A stretch of DNA of 62,757 nucleotides from Anaerolineae bacterium (GTDB taxonomy: Bacteria; Chloroflexota; Anaerolineae; JAFGEY01), in NCBI GenBank assembly GCA_016929775.1, contig JAFGIE010000230.1, positions 1 through 62,757 on the forward strand. Reading direction: 5' to 3'. Below are positions 26,462-34,402 of the stretch, piece after piece (position 1 is the first letter of the stretch; each line of letters opens with the position of its first letter). Below the pieces are notes generated by a model that ran no database searches, had not been told where the DNA came from, and worked only from the letters and a program-made list of their open reading frames with translations. The position numbers and the translations under genes are program-made.

Positions 26462-27310
26462 CTAACCGCCAAACAAGGCGCGGCAGCGCGCCACCTCGGC
26501 GGGGGTAGGGATGCTGTCTATCCCGCTTCGCTCGACCGAGTGCGCGGCGACGCAGTTGGCAAAGGACGCCACCAGGTAGGGATCCCCAGACCGATGGAGG
26601 GCTACCAGCATGGCGGCGGCAAAGATGTCGCCCGCGCCTGTAGGGTCGACCTCGGCGACCTTGGGCGCCGCAATGGCGCGCGTACTGCCGCCGTGGTAGA
26701 CCGTCGCGCCCTTCCAGCCGGCGGTCAGGACCAGGAGTCGTGTCCGTTCCGCATAGTGCATTACCCGGTCCATGTCGTCGCCCACGTCCTCCCGGCTGAG
26801 GATCACCACGTCGGCGCGCGCCAGCAGGGCGTCTGGCGGGTCCCAGGTCGTGGGCTGAACGATTCCATCCCGGTTCCAGGTACGCATCCAGCCCTGGGGC
26901 GTGATGCCCAGCAGCGATCCCGGGAACGCGTCGACCAACCCCAGGTCCACCTCGCGCGCTACAGGCCCGAGGTGCACGACCGGTGGAGCACGCCAGCCAG
27001 GAGGGACATCCAAGGGACGCAACAGCGCCGCCTGGGAGCCGATGTGCTGCTGCCGATGGCCGTTCCGGTAGAGGTTCTGGAACGTAGTGCTCTGGGCACA
27101 GGGCCGCAGCTCGATCAGGACATCCGCCGGGAGCCGGTCCAGGTCCATATCCGGGCCATTGCTGGTGATGATGGCGGCGCGGAGGCCAAGGGCACGGGCG
27201 GTGAGCGCGCTGAACGTTGCTGTCCCGCCAAGCTTGTACCCACCGTTATAGAGGTCTCTCGTGATATGTCCAATCACCAGGTACTCGGGCTGGACCGATA
27301 TGTCGCGCAG
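26462..27310 (-). CDS. PfkB-family carbohydrate kinase, start codon uncertain
   Basis: About 282 residues. The C-terminal PfkB signature EVDPTGAGDIFAAAM contains the catalytic Asp and the oxyanion GAGD loop; YKLGGTATFSALTARALGL is the N-terminal substrate/Gly-rich part. The substrate is likely a sugar, nucleoside or inositol. No in-frame ATG fits: the strong GAGGAGGG site lies 5-6 bases before a CTG (27310), while the next usual start, GTG at 27277, has no ribosome site. I annotate the CTG. A near-consensus promoter lies just upstream and would make this the first gene of the long operon that includes parAB. Confidence 0.85.
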   Translation of the reverse strand: MRDISVQPEYLVIGHITRDLYNGGYKLGGTATFSALTARALGLRAAIITSNGPDMDLDRLPADVLIELRPCAQSTTFQNLYRNGHRQQHIGSQAALLRPLDVPPGWRAPPVVHLGPVAREVDLGLVDAFPGSLLGITPQGWMRTWNRDGIVQPTTWDPPDALLARADVVILSREDVGDDMDRVMHYAERTRLLVLTAGWKGATVYHGGSTRAIAAPKVAEVDPTGAGDIFAAAMLVALHRSGDPYLVASFANCVAAHSVERSGIDSIPTPAEVARCRALFGG

Positions 27311-27337
27311 CTCTCCCTCCTCTCGACGCTGCGGCGT

Positions 27338-27366
27338 ATTGTAGCATAGTCTCCGGACTGGGTCAA
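27338..27366 (-). promoter_or_regulatory. Sigma70-type promoter of the pfkB-parA-parB operon
   Basis: Minus strand: TTGACC (27361-27366), 17-base spacer, TACAAT (27338-27343) with TGC in front as an extended -10. The leader to the predicted start is only about 20 bases. Confidence 0.75.
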
Positions 27367-27411
27367 AGGATCCGCTCGGGCGCGCGTCGGAATTTCGCCC
27401 GTCGGCGTTTG

Positions 27412-27420
27412 TGGTATAAT
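27412..27420 (+). promoter_or_regulatory. Extended -10 promoter of the DUF192 gene, divergent to pfkB
   Basis: TGG directly followed by a perfect TATAAT at 27415-27420. The -35 region (TTTCGC, 16-base spacer) is poor, as expected for an extended -10 promoter. It faces away from the pfkB promoter 50 bases to the left. Confidence 0.6.
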
Positions 27421-27480
27421 ACGCGGCAGAAGGATCGTGCACACCGTACGGGAGCGGACAGCGCACGGAGGGCGGAGAAG

Positions 27481-27843
27481 GTGCTCGTCAACCGGACGAC
27501 GGGGCAGACCTTGGCCTCGCGGGTCAGGCACTGCGCCACCTACTGGTCCAGACTGCGGGGGCTCATGTTCCGCCGCACACTCGGCCCTGACCAGGCATAC
27601 GTCTTCTGGTATCGCCGGGAGAGCATCGCGCAGACCTCGATCCACATGTTCTTTGTGTTCCAGACGATCGCAGTGGTGTGGCTCGACGCCGAACGGCGCG
27701 TGGTAGATGCCGTGCGCGCGCGCCCTTTCTGTCCGTACTATGCCTCGCGCATCGCGGCGCAGTACATCGTCGAGGCGGCGCCCGCACTCCTCGATCGCGT
27801 GTCTCGCGGCGACGAGCTGGCGTTCCAGGGAGATGGAAGATGA
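27481..27843 (+). CDS. DUF192 family protein
   Basis: 120 residues from a GTG after a GGAGGGCGGAGAAG site. LASRVRHCATYWSRLRGLMFRR, split by the RLRGLMFR motif, then SIHMFFVFQTIAVVWLD and the final ARYIVEA-like AAQYIVEAAP, are the DUF192 hallmarks. Proteins of this family are small beta-barrels, often secreted or cytoplasmic, with no proven activity. The stop overlaps the start of the LysM/M23 gene (ATGA), so the two are translated together, which may connect it with the cell wall. Confidence 0.88.
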   Translation: MLVNRTTGQTLASRVRHCATYWSRLRGLMFRRTLGPDQAYVFWYRRESIAQTSIHMFFVFQTIAVVWLDAERRVVDAVRARPFCPYYASRIAAQYIVEAAPALLDRVSRGDELAFQGDGR

Positions 27844-29228
27844 GGCAAGTCGTGCTGGCGCTCGCGTGTTGGGCTATGCTGGTCGCGCCGGTCGCTGCTG
27901 CGCCGCCGTTCCAAGAGGGACAGATCGTCCACGTCGTTGCGGCAGGCGAGACGCTCTACTGGATCGCCGAGCGCTATGGCGTGACGGTGGATGCCCTGGT
28001 CGCGGCAAATGGCATATCCGATGCGCACTGGATCGAGGTCGGTCAGCGCCTGGTCATCCCTGCCTCCGACAAACAGGGCCCCGCGGCGGGCTCTTTCGCG
28101 TACACTGTCCAACCGGGTGACACTGTCGCCCTGATCGCCCGCCGCTATGGCATCGGCACCGATCTGCTGACCCAGGCCAACCGCCTGACCAACCCCAACC
28201 TGATCTTCGTAGGGCAGATCCTGGTCGTGCCTGTGGCGGTCGAGGAGGTCGCGGTATCACGGGGCAAAGTGCACGTGGTAGAGGCGGGAGATACGCTGGC
28301 ACGGATCGGCGCGCGGTATGGGGTCTCTGTGTGGGCGATCGCTCAACTCAACGCGATCGCGAACCCGAGCCTGATCTATGTGGGCCAACGGCTCCTCATT
28401 CCTTCTGGGGAGGGCGCCTCGAGCCTGCCGTCCCCGTTTGTCGATCTGACCCTCGTCCCGGTCGTCGCCGCGCAGGGACAGACCGTCCAGCTGGCAGTCG
28501 AGATCCATGGCGAGGCCGACGTGAGCGGGCAATTCGACGGGCGCGCCCTGCTCTTCGTCGGCACGGGTGGACGCTACCGGACGCTGATTGGCATCCATCC
28601 GATGGCCTCTCCGGGCGCCTATGCCCTAGACCTGCTGGCGCGCCAGGGCGGGCGTGAGACGTCGGTCCGCAGCATGGTCTATGTCACGTCGGGCTCCTTT
28701 GGGGTGCAGTACCTGACGTTCTCTGCCGAGAAGGCCAAGCTACTCGACCCCAAGCTGGTCGCAGCCGAAGCGGAGCGGGTGCACGCGACCATGACCGAGG
28801 TGACCTTGCCCGGCGTCTGGCAGGGACCGTTCTCCATGCCCCTTGCCGAGGAGCACGCGATCACGTCTGCCTTTGGGATGCGCCGTTCCTACGATGGAGG
28901 CCCAGCGACCAGCTATCACGGCGGCGTAGACTATGACGCCGCCGAGGGCACGCCCGTTCTGTGCACCGCGCCCGGTCGCGTCGTGCTCGCCGAACCGCTC
29001 CAGGTTCGGGGAAACGCCGTGATCGTGGACCACGGACGCGGGGTGATGACGGGCTTCTGGCATCTGTCCGAGATCGGGGTCGAGGTCGGTCAGTCGGTGA
29101 GCACGGGCGACGTGCTGGGACGGGTCGGGAACACCGGTCTCTCGACCGGCGCTCACCTGCACTGGGAGATGCGGGTGATGGGCGTGCAGGTGGATCCCCT
29201 GCAGTGGGTGCGCGAGTCCATTCAGTAA
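27840..29228 (+). CDS. Secreted LysM x3 / M23 peptidase (cell-wall endopeptidase)
   Basis: 462 residues with a Sec signal peptide (VVLALACWAMLVAPVAAA). Three LysM domains bind peptidoglycan glycans: VVAAGETLYWIAERYG, TVQPGDTVALIARRYG and VVEAGDTLARIGARYG, each ending in an LVIP-type strand. A beta domain of about 110 residues follows. The C-terminal lytic peptidase M23 domain has HGGVDYDA (first His and Asp ligands), VDHGRG and AHLHWEMR (last His ligands), so the zinc site is complete. It probably cuts peptide cross-bridges during growth or works as an EnvC/NlpD-like activator with catalytic capacity. Confidence 0.93.
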   Translation: MRQVVLALACWAMLVAPVAAAPPFQEGQIVHVVAAGETLYWIAERYGVTVDALVAANGISDAHWIEVGQRLVIPASDKQGPAAGSFAYTVQPGDTVALIARRYGIGTDLLTQANRLTNPNLIFVGQILVVPVAVEEVAVSRGKVHVVEAGDTLARIGARYGVSVWAIAQLNAIANPSLIYVGQRLLIPSGEGASSLPSPFVDLTLVPVVAAQGQTVQLAVEIHGEADVSGQFDGRALLFVGTGGRYRTLIGIHPMASPGAYALDLLARQGGRETSVRSMVYVTSGSFGVQYLTFSAEKAKLLDPKLVAAEAERVHATMTEVTLPGVWQGPFSMPLAEEHAITSAFGMRRSYDGGPATSYHGGVDYDAAEGTPVLCTAPGRVVLAEPLQVRGNAVIVDHGRGVMTGFWHLSEIGVEVGQSVSTGDVLGRVGNTGLSTGAHLHWEMRVMGVQVDPLQWVRESIQ

Positions 29229-29248
29229 GCGTGGAGGTGTAGCGCGGC

Positions 29249-30364
29249 GTGTGCCCTGTATGGAGGAGGTGTGTCGCCCTGGTCCTGCTGCTGGTCGCCC
29301 TCTGGGGCCTGCCAGGCTGCCAGCCCGCGCGCGCCGACCTTGCGCCTCGCAGCACGCTCCCGCTGGTCAAAATCGGGCTCGTAGCGCCCTTTGAGGGTCG
29401 ATACCGGGCGCTTGGCTACGAAGCGTTGTATGCGGTCAAGTGGGCTGTGCAGGAGCGGAATGTGAGGGGCGGCGCGGGGGGAAACATGGTCGAGTTGGTC
29501 GCCCTGAACGACGATGATGAGCCGTCCCGCTCCGCGTTCCAAGCATCCAAGCTCGGCGTGGACGGCGACGTGGTCGGCGCGATCGGTCCCTTCTCGGACG
29601 CGGCGTGGCGCGCGTCGGCTCCTGTCTACGCTGAGCGGGGGGTGCCGCTGGTTGCCCCGGTCGGGTGTGCACTCGCGCCCACTGCTCCTGTGTCCGAAGG
29701 TGTGTTCTGCATGGGCCCAGATCCGGCGCACTTGGCGCGCGCACTGCTGGGGCGCGCGGGCGCTAGGACAGCGCTCCTGCGCAGTGGGGAGTCGAGCGGC
29801 GTAGTCGGCGAGCTCTTGGCGCCGCACGCGGGAGGGGTCTACCAAGAGCCGTGGGACGTCGCCGCACTGGCGGCTTTACCCGTGGATGGCATCCTGTTCG
29901 ACGGCGACGTGCTCTCGGCGGCGGGCGCGCTCACTGCGATACGCGGCGCTGGGATCGAGGCGCCGCTGTGGGGCGGGCCTGCGCTGGGACGAGTCCAGCT
30001 GCCGCAGATCGCGGGGCGGAGTGCGAGGAACACGTGCTATGCTGTTACAGCGCCCGTCTACGCCGACGTGTCCCCCCAGAGCGCCTTTGTCACCGGCTAC
30101 CGTGCGCTGAGCGGCACAGCTCCCGGACCGTGGGCTGCACTCGCCTACGATGCAGCCTCGCTCTTGCTTGACGCGATCGACCGCGCCGCCGAACGCGATG
30201 GCGTCGTGTCGCGTGCGGGTGTCGGCGCTGCCCTTGCAGGCGCGGAGGATGAGGTGGGCCGGCCGCTGTGGATCGACGGGCGTCGCGCGGCAGTCGATCT
30301 CGCCTGGTACTGCTACGATGGCGAGACGTCCTACCCGGGGCGCGAGCAAGAGATCGACGACTAG
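29249..30364 (+). CDS. Orphan substrate-binding lipoprotein (Peripla_BP_6 / LivJ type)
   Basis: 371 residues. GTG start after GGAGGTG; a hydrophobic segment ends in the lipobox LPGC. The mature part begins VKIGLVAPFEGRY, then ALYAVKWAVQERNVRGG and VVGAIGPFSDAA, the usual branched-chain amino acid binding protein fold of two Rossmann-like lobes. The C-terminal half (PGPWAALAYDAASLLLDAID) is standard as well. No permease or ATPase gene of the Liv type is near, so it either serves a transporter elsewhere or is a sensor or wall-associated binding protein linked to the upstream peptidase. Confidence 0.85.
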   Translation: MCPVWRRCVALVLLLVALWGLPGCQPARADLAPRSTLPLVKIGLVAPFEGRYRALGYEALYAVKWAVQERNVRGGAGGNMVELVALNDDDEPSRSAFQASKLGVDGDVVGAIGPFSDAAWRASAPVYAERGVPLVAPVGCALAPTAPVSEGVFCMGPDPAHLARALLGRAGARTALLRSGESSGVVGELLAPHAGGVYQEPWDVAALAALPVDGILFDGDVLSAAGALTAIRGAGIEAPLWGGPALGRVQLPQIAGRSARNTCYAVTAPVYADVSPQSAFVTGYRALSGTAPGPWAALAYDAASLLLDAIDRAAERDGVVSRAGVGAALAGAEDEVGRPLWIDGRRAAVDLAWYCYDGETSYPGREQEIDD

Positions 30365-30405
30365 GGTGCGAGGCGCACCCGCACCTACAGACAGAAGGAG
30401 CACAT

Positions 30406-31146
30406 ATGAACCAGGTCAAGAGCGAACCCGCGCCGCCCGCCCGTGCGCTGGTGATCGCCGCCCATCCAGATGACATCGAGTTTGTCTGTGCGGGGACGGT
30501 CGCCAAGTGGGTGCGAGCGGGCGCCGTGGTGCGCTACGTGCTGGCGACCAGCGGCGACGCCGGGACCCACCAGCGTGGGGTGACGCGCGAGGATCTGGCG
30601 CGGCGGCGCGAGGAGGAACAGCGGGCTGCAGCGCGTACGGTTGGCGTGGATGAGGTCGCCTTTCTCGGATATCGCGACGGCGAGGTGACGCCTTCTCTGT
30701 CGCTGCGCCGCGACCTGGTCCGCGAGATCCGGCAGTTCAGGCCCGAGATCGCGATCTGCTTTGACCCTACGCGGCTCTACGTGGGTGGGTCGTACATCAA
30801 CCATCCCGACCACCGAGCGGTCGGGCAGGCGGCGCTCGACGCGCTCTCGCCCACGGCAGCGATGCCCCTCTCGTTCCAGGAGCAGGTCGAGAGCGAGGGG
30901 CTGGAGCCCTATCGCGTGCGGCACATCATGATCGCCTCGGCCCAACACACAGACACGTGGGTCGACATCTCGGACACGATCGAAGTCAAGGTGCAGGCGC
31001 TTCGGAAGCACGTGAGCCAGCTCGACGGTCGGCGAGACTACGAGGCTATGATCCGGCAGTGGGCGACCAGCACAGGAGCGGAGGTCGGCCTCAGGTATGC
31101 CGAGTCGTTCATGCAGATCGTCCGCCCGCCAGACAATGAGCGCTGA
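30406..31146 (+). CDS. PIG-L family (LmbE-like) N-acetylglucosaminyl deacetylase
   Basis: 246 residues, ATG after AGAAGGAG. The zinc motif AHPDD near residue 20 and the later NHPDHRAVG with the third ligand His define the PIG-L/BshB/MshB family. These enzymes remove N-acetyl groups from GlcNAc conjugates such as precursor thiols, lipids or sugars. VKVQALRKHVSQ is the typical C-terminal helix that closes the site. It lies 41 bases after the binding-protein gene and before the GH5 gene; both gaps have ribosome sites but no promoters I can see. Exact substrate unknown. Confidence 0.9.
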   Translation: MNQVKSEPAPPARALVIAAHPDDIEFVCAGTVAKWVRAGAVVRYVLATSGDAGTHQRGVTREDLARRREEEQRAAARTVGVDEVAFLGYRDGEVTPSLSLRRDLVREIRQFRPEIAICFDPTRLYVGGSYINHPDHRAVGQAALDALSPTAAMPLSFQEQVESEGLEPYRVRHIMIASAQHTDTWVDISDTIEVKVQALRKHVSQLDGRRDYEAMIRQWATSTGAEVGLRYAESFMQIVRPPDNER

Positions 31147-31252
31147 TTGCCCTGGCTTGGACGCGCGCACCGCGAGGGGGGCTATGTCATCCGTGCAGAT
31201 TGGATTCGATCCGTCGGCGCCCTGACCGGCGCCCACCTATAGGGAGGTAACG

Positions 31253-32314
31253 ATGTCCGGATACACGAGAACCGGCGATCCCGGTACAGGCTCGTCCGCG
31301 AGCCACGGCTCGCCTGCGGGCACGGCGGCGACCCGCCGCAGATTGCCTCGCTGGCGGGGTTTCAACCTGCTCGAGATGTTCACCACGCGAAGCGAGGGCG
31401 ACTTTCAAGAGGATGACTTTCGGTGGATGTCGGAGTGGGGGTTTGACTTTGCCCGCATCCCCATGTGCTACACCCTCTGGACGGTTGGCGACGACGTGTA
31501 CCAGGTGGACGAACGGATGCTCGAGAAGGTGGACCGCGTCGTCGAGTACGGGCGCACCTACGGCGTGCACATCGACCTCAACTTCCACCGCGCGCCCGGC
31601 TACTCGGTCAACCGTGAGCGCGAGGAGCCGTACAACCTCTGGCAGGACCAGGCCGGGCTGGATGCTTTCTGCTTCCATTGGCAGCTCTTTGCGCGCCGCT
31701 ACAAGGGCATCCCGTCCGACCAGCTCTCCTTCAACTTGGTCAACGAACCGACCGATCCGCGCCCCACGATGTCACGCGCAGATCACGAGCGGGTGATCCG
31801 CGCGGCAGTGGGCGCAATTCGCGACGTCGATCCCGACCGGCTGATTGTGGTCGATGGACTGGCGTGGGGACGTGATGCTCTGCCCGAACTGGCGGACCTC
31901 GACGTGGCGCAGAGCACGCGTGCCTACGATCCGATGGGGATCACCCACTACCAAGCCTCGTGGGTCGCGCAGGAGGGATGGCCTCTCCCGACGTGGCCCG
32001 GGACGTACCAGGGCAGGACGTGGGACCGCAGCGCGCTGCGCGAGCGGTACGCGCCCTGGATCGCACTCGCGGACCAAGGCGTGGGCGTGCACTGCGGGGA
32101 GGGGGGAGCGTTCAACCACACGCCACATCGCGTGTTCCTGCATTGGCTGGGGGATGTGCTCGATATCCTCACGGAGGCGGGGATCGGCTATGCGCTGTGG
32201 AACCTGCGCGGCGCGTTCGGCGTGGTAGACTCGGGGCGTGCCGACGTCGCCTACGAGGAGTGGCACGGGCATCAGCTCGACCGGGCGCTGCTGGACCTGC
32301 TGCAGCGGCACTGA
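31253..32314 (+). CDS. Glycoside hydrolase family 5 (cellulase-type), cytoplasmic
   Basis: 353 residues from an ATG after GGGAGGT. The fold markers are RGFNLLEMF, HIDLNFHRAPG, the acid/base Glu165 in LVNEPT and the nucleophile Glu283 in HCGEGGAFN. The first ~30 residues are Ser/Gly/Thr-rich but not hydrophobic, so there is no signal peptide and the enzyme should act inside the cell on short beta-glucans or mannans. It is followed by a beta-propeller protein and a GH94 phosphorylase in the same direction, which together suggests a cytosolic beta-oligosaccharide breakdown unit. Confidence 0.88.
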   Translation: MSGYTRTGDPGTGSSASHGSPAGTAATRRRLPRWRGFNLLEMFTTRSEGDFQEDDFRWMSEWGFDFARIPMCYTLWTVGDDVYQVDERMLEKVDRVVEYGRTYGVHIDLNFHRAPGYSVNREREEPYNLWQDQAGLDAFCFHWQLFARRYKGIPSDQLSFNLVNEPTDPRPTMSRADHERVIRAAVGAIRDVDPDRLIVVDGLAWGRDALPELADLDVAQSTRAYDPMGITHYQASWVAQEGWPLPTWPGTYQGRTWDRSALRERYAPWIALADQGVGVHCGEGGAFNHTPHRVFLHWLGDVLDILTEAGIGYALWNLRGAFGVVDSGRADVAYEEWHGHQLDRALLDLLQRH

Positions 32315-32385
32315 TCGCGCAAGCCCAGTGGGATGCAGCACGGCGCCCGCGCGCCGTAAGACCGGGACAAGAGGAGTGGACACCC

Positions 32386-34338
32386 GTGAAGCGTGAACAC
32401 GTCATCCTGCTCGAGACGTTCGCCGATCTTGCGGTGGGCACGTCGTCGACCTATCCGATCTCTGCCGAAGGCGAGTACCACGTGGTCGATCGCACGATCG
32501 GGCGCTGGACGGGGGTGACGATCCATAGCTCGTGGAACCAGGGGCGTGGTCCGAACTGGACGGTCTTGGATGAGGGCGGGCGGCGCGTCATGGCCCACAC
32601 GCAGGTGGCCCACGCCGGTCCCCCGATGCTCGTCGCCGGAGACCGGCACTGGGGCGACTATGCCTACGAGGCGGAAATCCGGCCCTTGAGCTTTGAGGGG
32701 GCATGTGGCCTGGTGGTGCGCTATCAGAACGCACGCTGCTACGACCTGGTCCGGGTCACGCGGGGACAGGTCGCGCTGATCCACCGCGACAACGGCACAG
32801 ATACGCTGCTCGCCTCGCGTGGGCATCCGTTTGACGTCGATCGGTACTATGCGTTCCGCGTTCAGTGCTGCGGTGAGCGACTGACAGTCGAGATCGATGG
32901 CGCACAGGTCCTGGTCGCGGAAGGCCCAGTCTACCGGCATGGACGGGTGGGGTTCTGGGCGCAGGTTCCAGCGCGCTTTGCGGCGCTGCGCGTGACGGCA
33001 AGCCAAGAGGAGGTCGCTGCCGCCGAGGCGCGCGCGCGTGCTGCTGCAGAGGACGAACGCGTGCAGGGCGCGGCGCTGCCCAGGCCTGTGCTCTGGAAGA
33101 CGATCCCGACCTCCGGATTCGGGACGGACCGGAACATACGCTTCGGCGACCTGGATGGGGATGGCGAACTCGAGATGGTCATCACGCAGCGGGTCGACAT
33201 GATCGGCGACAACTACCCGGCGATCAGCTGTATCACGGCGGTCGACCTCGACGGCAGGGTGCTGTGGCAGCGCGGCGCGCCCACGCGGGGCTTCAAACCA
33301 GCCACATCGGATAACTGCTTCCAGGTGTACGATATGGACGGCGACGGATGCGCCGAGGTGTTCTACTGCCAGGACCTACGCATCTGGGTGGCGGATGGCA
33401 GAACCGGCGAGATCATCCGCTCTGCACCCACGCCCCGTTCACGCCAGACGGGGGTGGGTGGACGTCCCTTCCACCGGATCGTGGGCGATGCGCTCGCCTT
33501 CTGCAATCTCAGCGGCGGGCCTCGGGCGCAAGAGATCCTGATCAAGGACCGCTACCAGAACATCTGGGCACTGGACAGCGATCTGCGCGAGCTATGGCAC
33601 TTTGAGTGCCGCACGGGGCATTTTCCCTGCGCCTACGACATCGATGGCGACGGGTGCGATGAGGTGATGGCAGGCTATGCGATGCTCGATCAGGATGGGA
33701 GCCTGCTCTGGGAGCTGCCCCTAGGCGACCACCAGGACGCGACGGCGATCGGGGCTTTTGACCCACAGCACCCGGAGCGGATCTTGGTCGCGCAGGCGGC
33801 GGGCGACGAGGGTTTCCTGCTCAGTACCGCCGAGGGTGAGCTGTTGGCAAAGCACGGCTGGGGCCACGTGCAAAAGCTGGCTGTGGCGAACGTGCGCCCC
33901 GACCTGCCAGGCCTGGAGTTCGTGATCATCACCTTCTGGGGCCAGCCTGGCGTGACAGCGGTCTGTGACTGCGCGGGCCGGCTGCTCGACACGTTCGACC
34001 TGGTGCCATATGCCAGTGCGCTCACCCCGGTCAACTGGACGGGCGATGGGCAGGAGTATTTGTTTGTCTCTGCCCATCCCGTGGAGGGCGGGCTGATCGA
34101 CGGACGGGGACGACGGGTCGTGATGCTGCCTAAGGATGGGCATCCGCACTACTGCTGCACCTCGCTCGACCTCACCGGCGATGGACGGGATGAGTTGGTT
34201 ACGTGGGACACGAACGCGATCTGGATCTATCGTGCGGACGCGCCTTTGCCAGCAGGGCCACGCTACCGCCCGGTCCGCCCACCGCACTGGAACGAGTCGA
34301 ACTATATGGCCCAGGTCTCGCTGCCAAACTGGGAGTAG
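32386..34338 (+). CDS. Two-domain protein: LamG-like jelly roll plus rhamnogalacturonan-lyase-like propeller
   Basis: 650 residues from a GTG after GAGGAG. Residues 1-200 form a beta-sandwich like laminin-G/keto-disaccharide hydrolase domains (HWGDYAYEAEIRPL, RYQNARCYDLVRV). Residues ~230-640 are a propeller with Asp-rich calcium loops typical of FG-GAP/VCBS blades: DLDGDGELEMV, DMDGDGCAEVF, DIDGDGCDEVM and LTGDGRDELV. The end (NYMAQVSLPNWE) resembles PL11 rhamnogalacturonan lyases, although the catalytic assignment is uncertain. There is no signal peptide, odd for a calcium-bound propeller lyase. It may bind or cleave oligosaccharides inside the cell, next to GH5 and GH94. Confidence 0.72.
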   Translation: MKREHVILLETFADLAVGTSSTYPISAEGEYHVVDRTIGRWTGVTIHSSWNQGRGPNWTVLDEGGRRVMAHTQVAHAGPPMLVAGDRHWGDYAYEAEIRPLSFEGACGLVVRYQNARCYDLVRVTRGQVALIHRDNGTDTLLASRGHPFDVDRYYAFRVQCCGERLTVEIDGAQVLVAEGPVYRHGRVGFWAQVPARFAALRVTASQEEVAAAEARARAAAEDERVQGAALPRPVLWKTIPTSGFGTDRNIRFGDLDGDGELEMVITQRVDMIGDNYPAISCITAVDLDGRVLWQRGAPTRGFKPATSDNCFQVYDMDGDGCAEVFYCQDLRIWVADGRTGEIIRSAPTPRSRQTGVGGRPFHRIVGDALAFCNLSGGPRAQEILIKDRYQNIWALDSDLRELWHFECRTGHFPCAYDIDGDGCDEVMAGYAMLDQDGSLLWELPLGDHQDATAIGAFDPQHPERILVAQAAGDEGFLLSTAEGELLAKHGWGHVQKLAVANVRPDLPGLEFVIITFWGQPGVTAVCDCAGRLLDTFDLVPYASALTPVNWTGDGQEYLFVSAHPVEGGLIDGRGRRVVMLPKDGHPHYCCTSLDLTGDGRDELVTWDTNAIWIYRADAPLPAGPRYRPVRPPHWNESNYMAQVSLPNWE

Positions 34339-34402
34339 GCGCCTGGCTCCTGATCGGGGCGCAGCACCAGGCGCCCGCCGGCTGCTGGGGAGAGGAGGAC
34401 CG

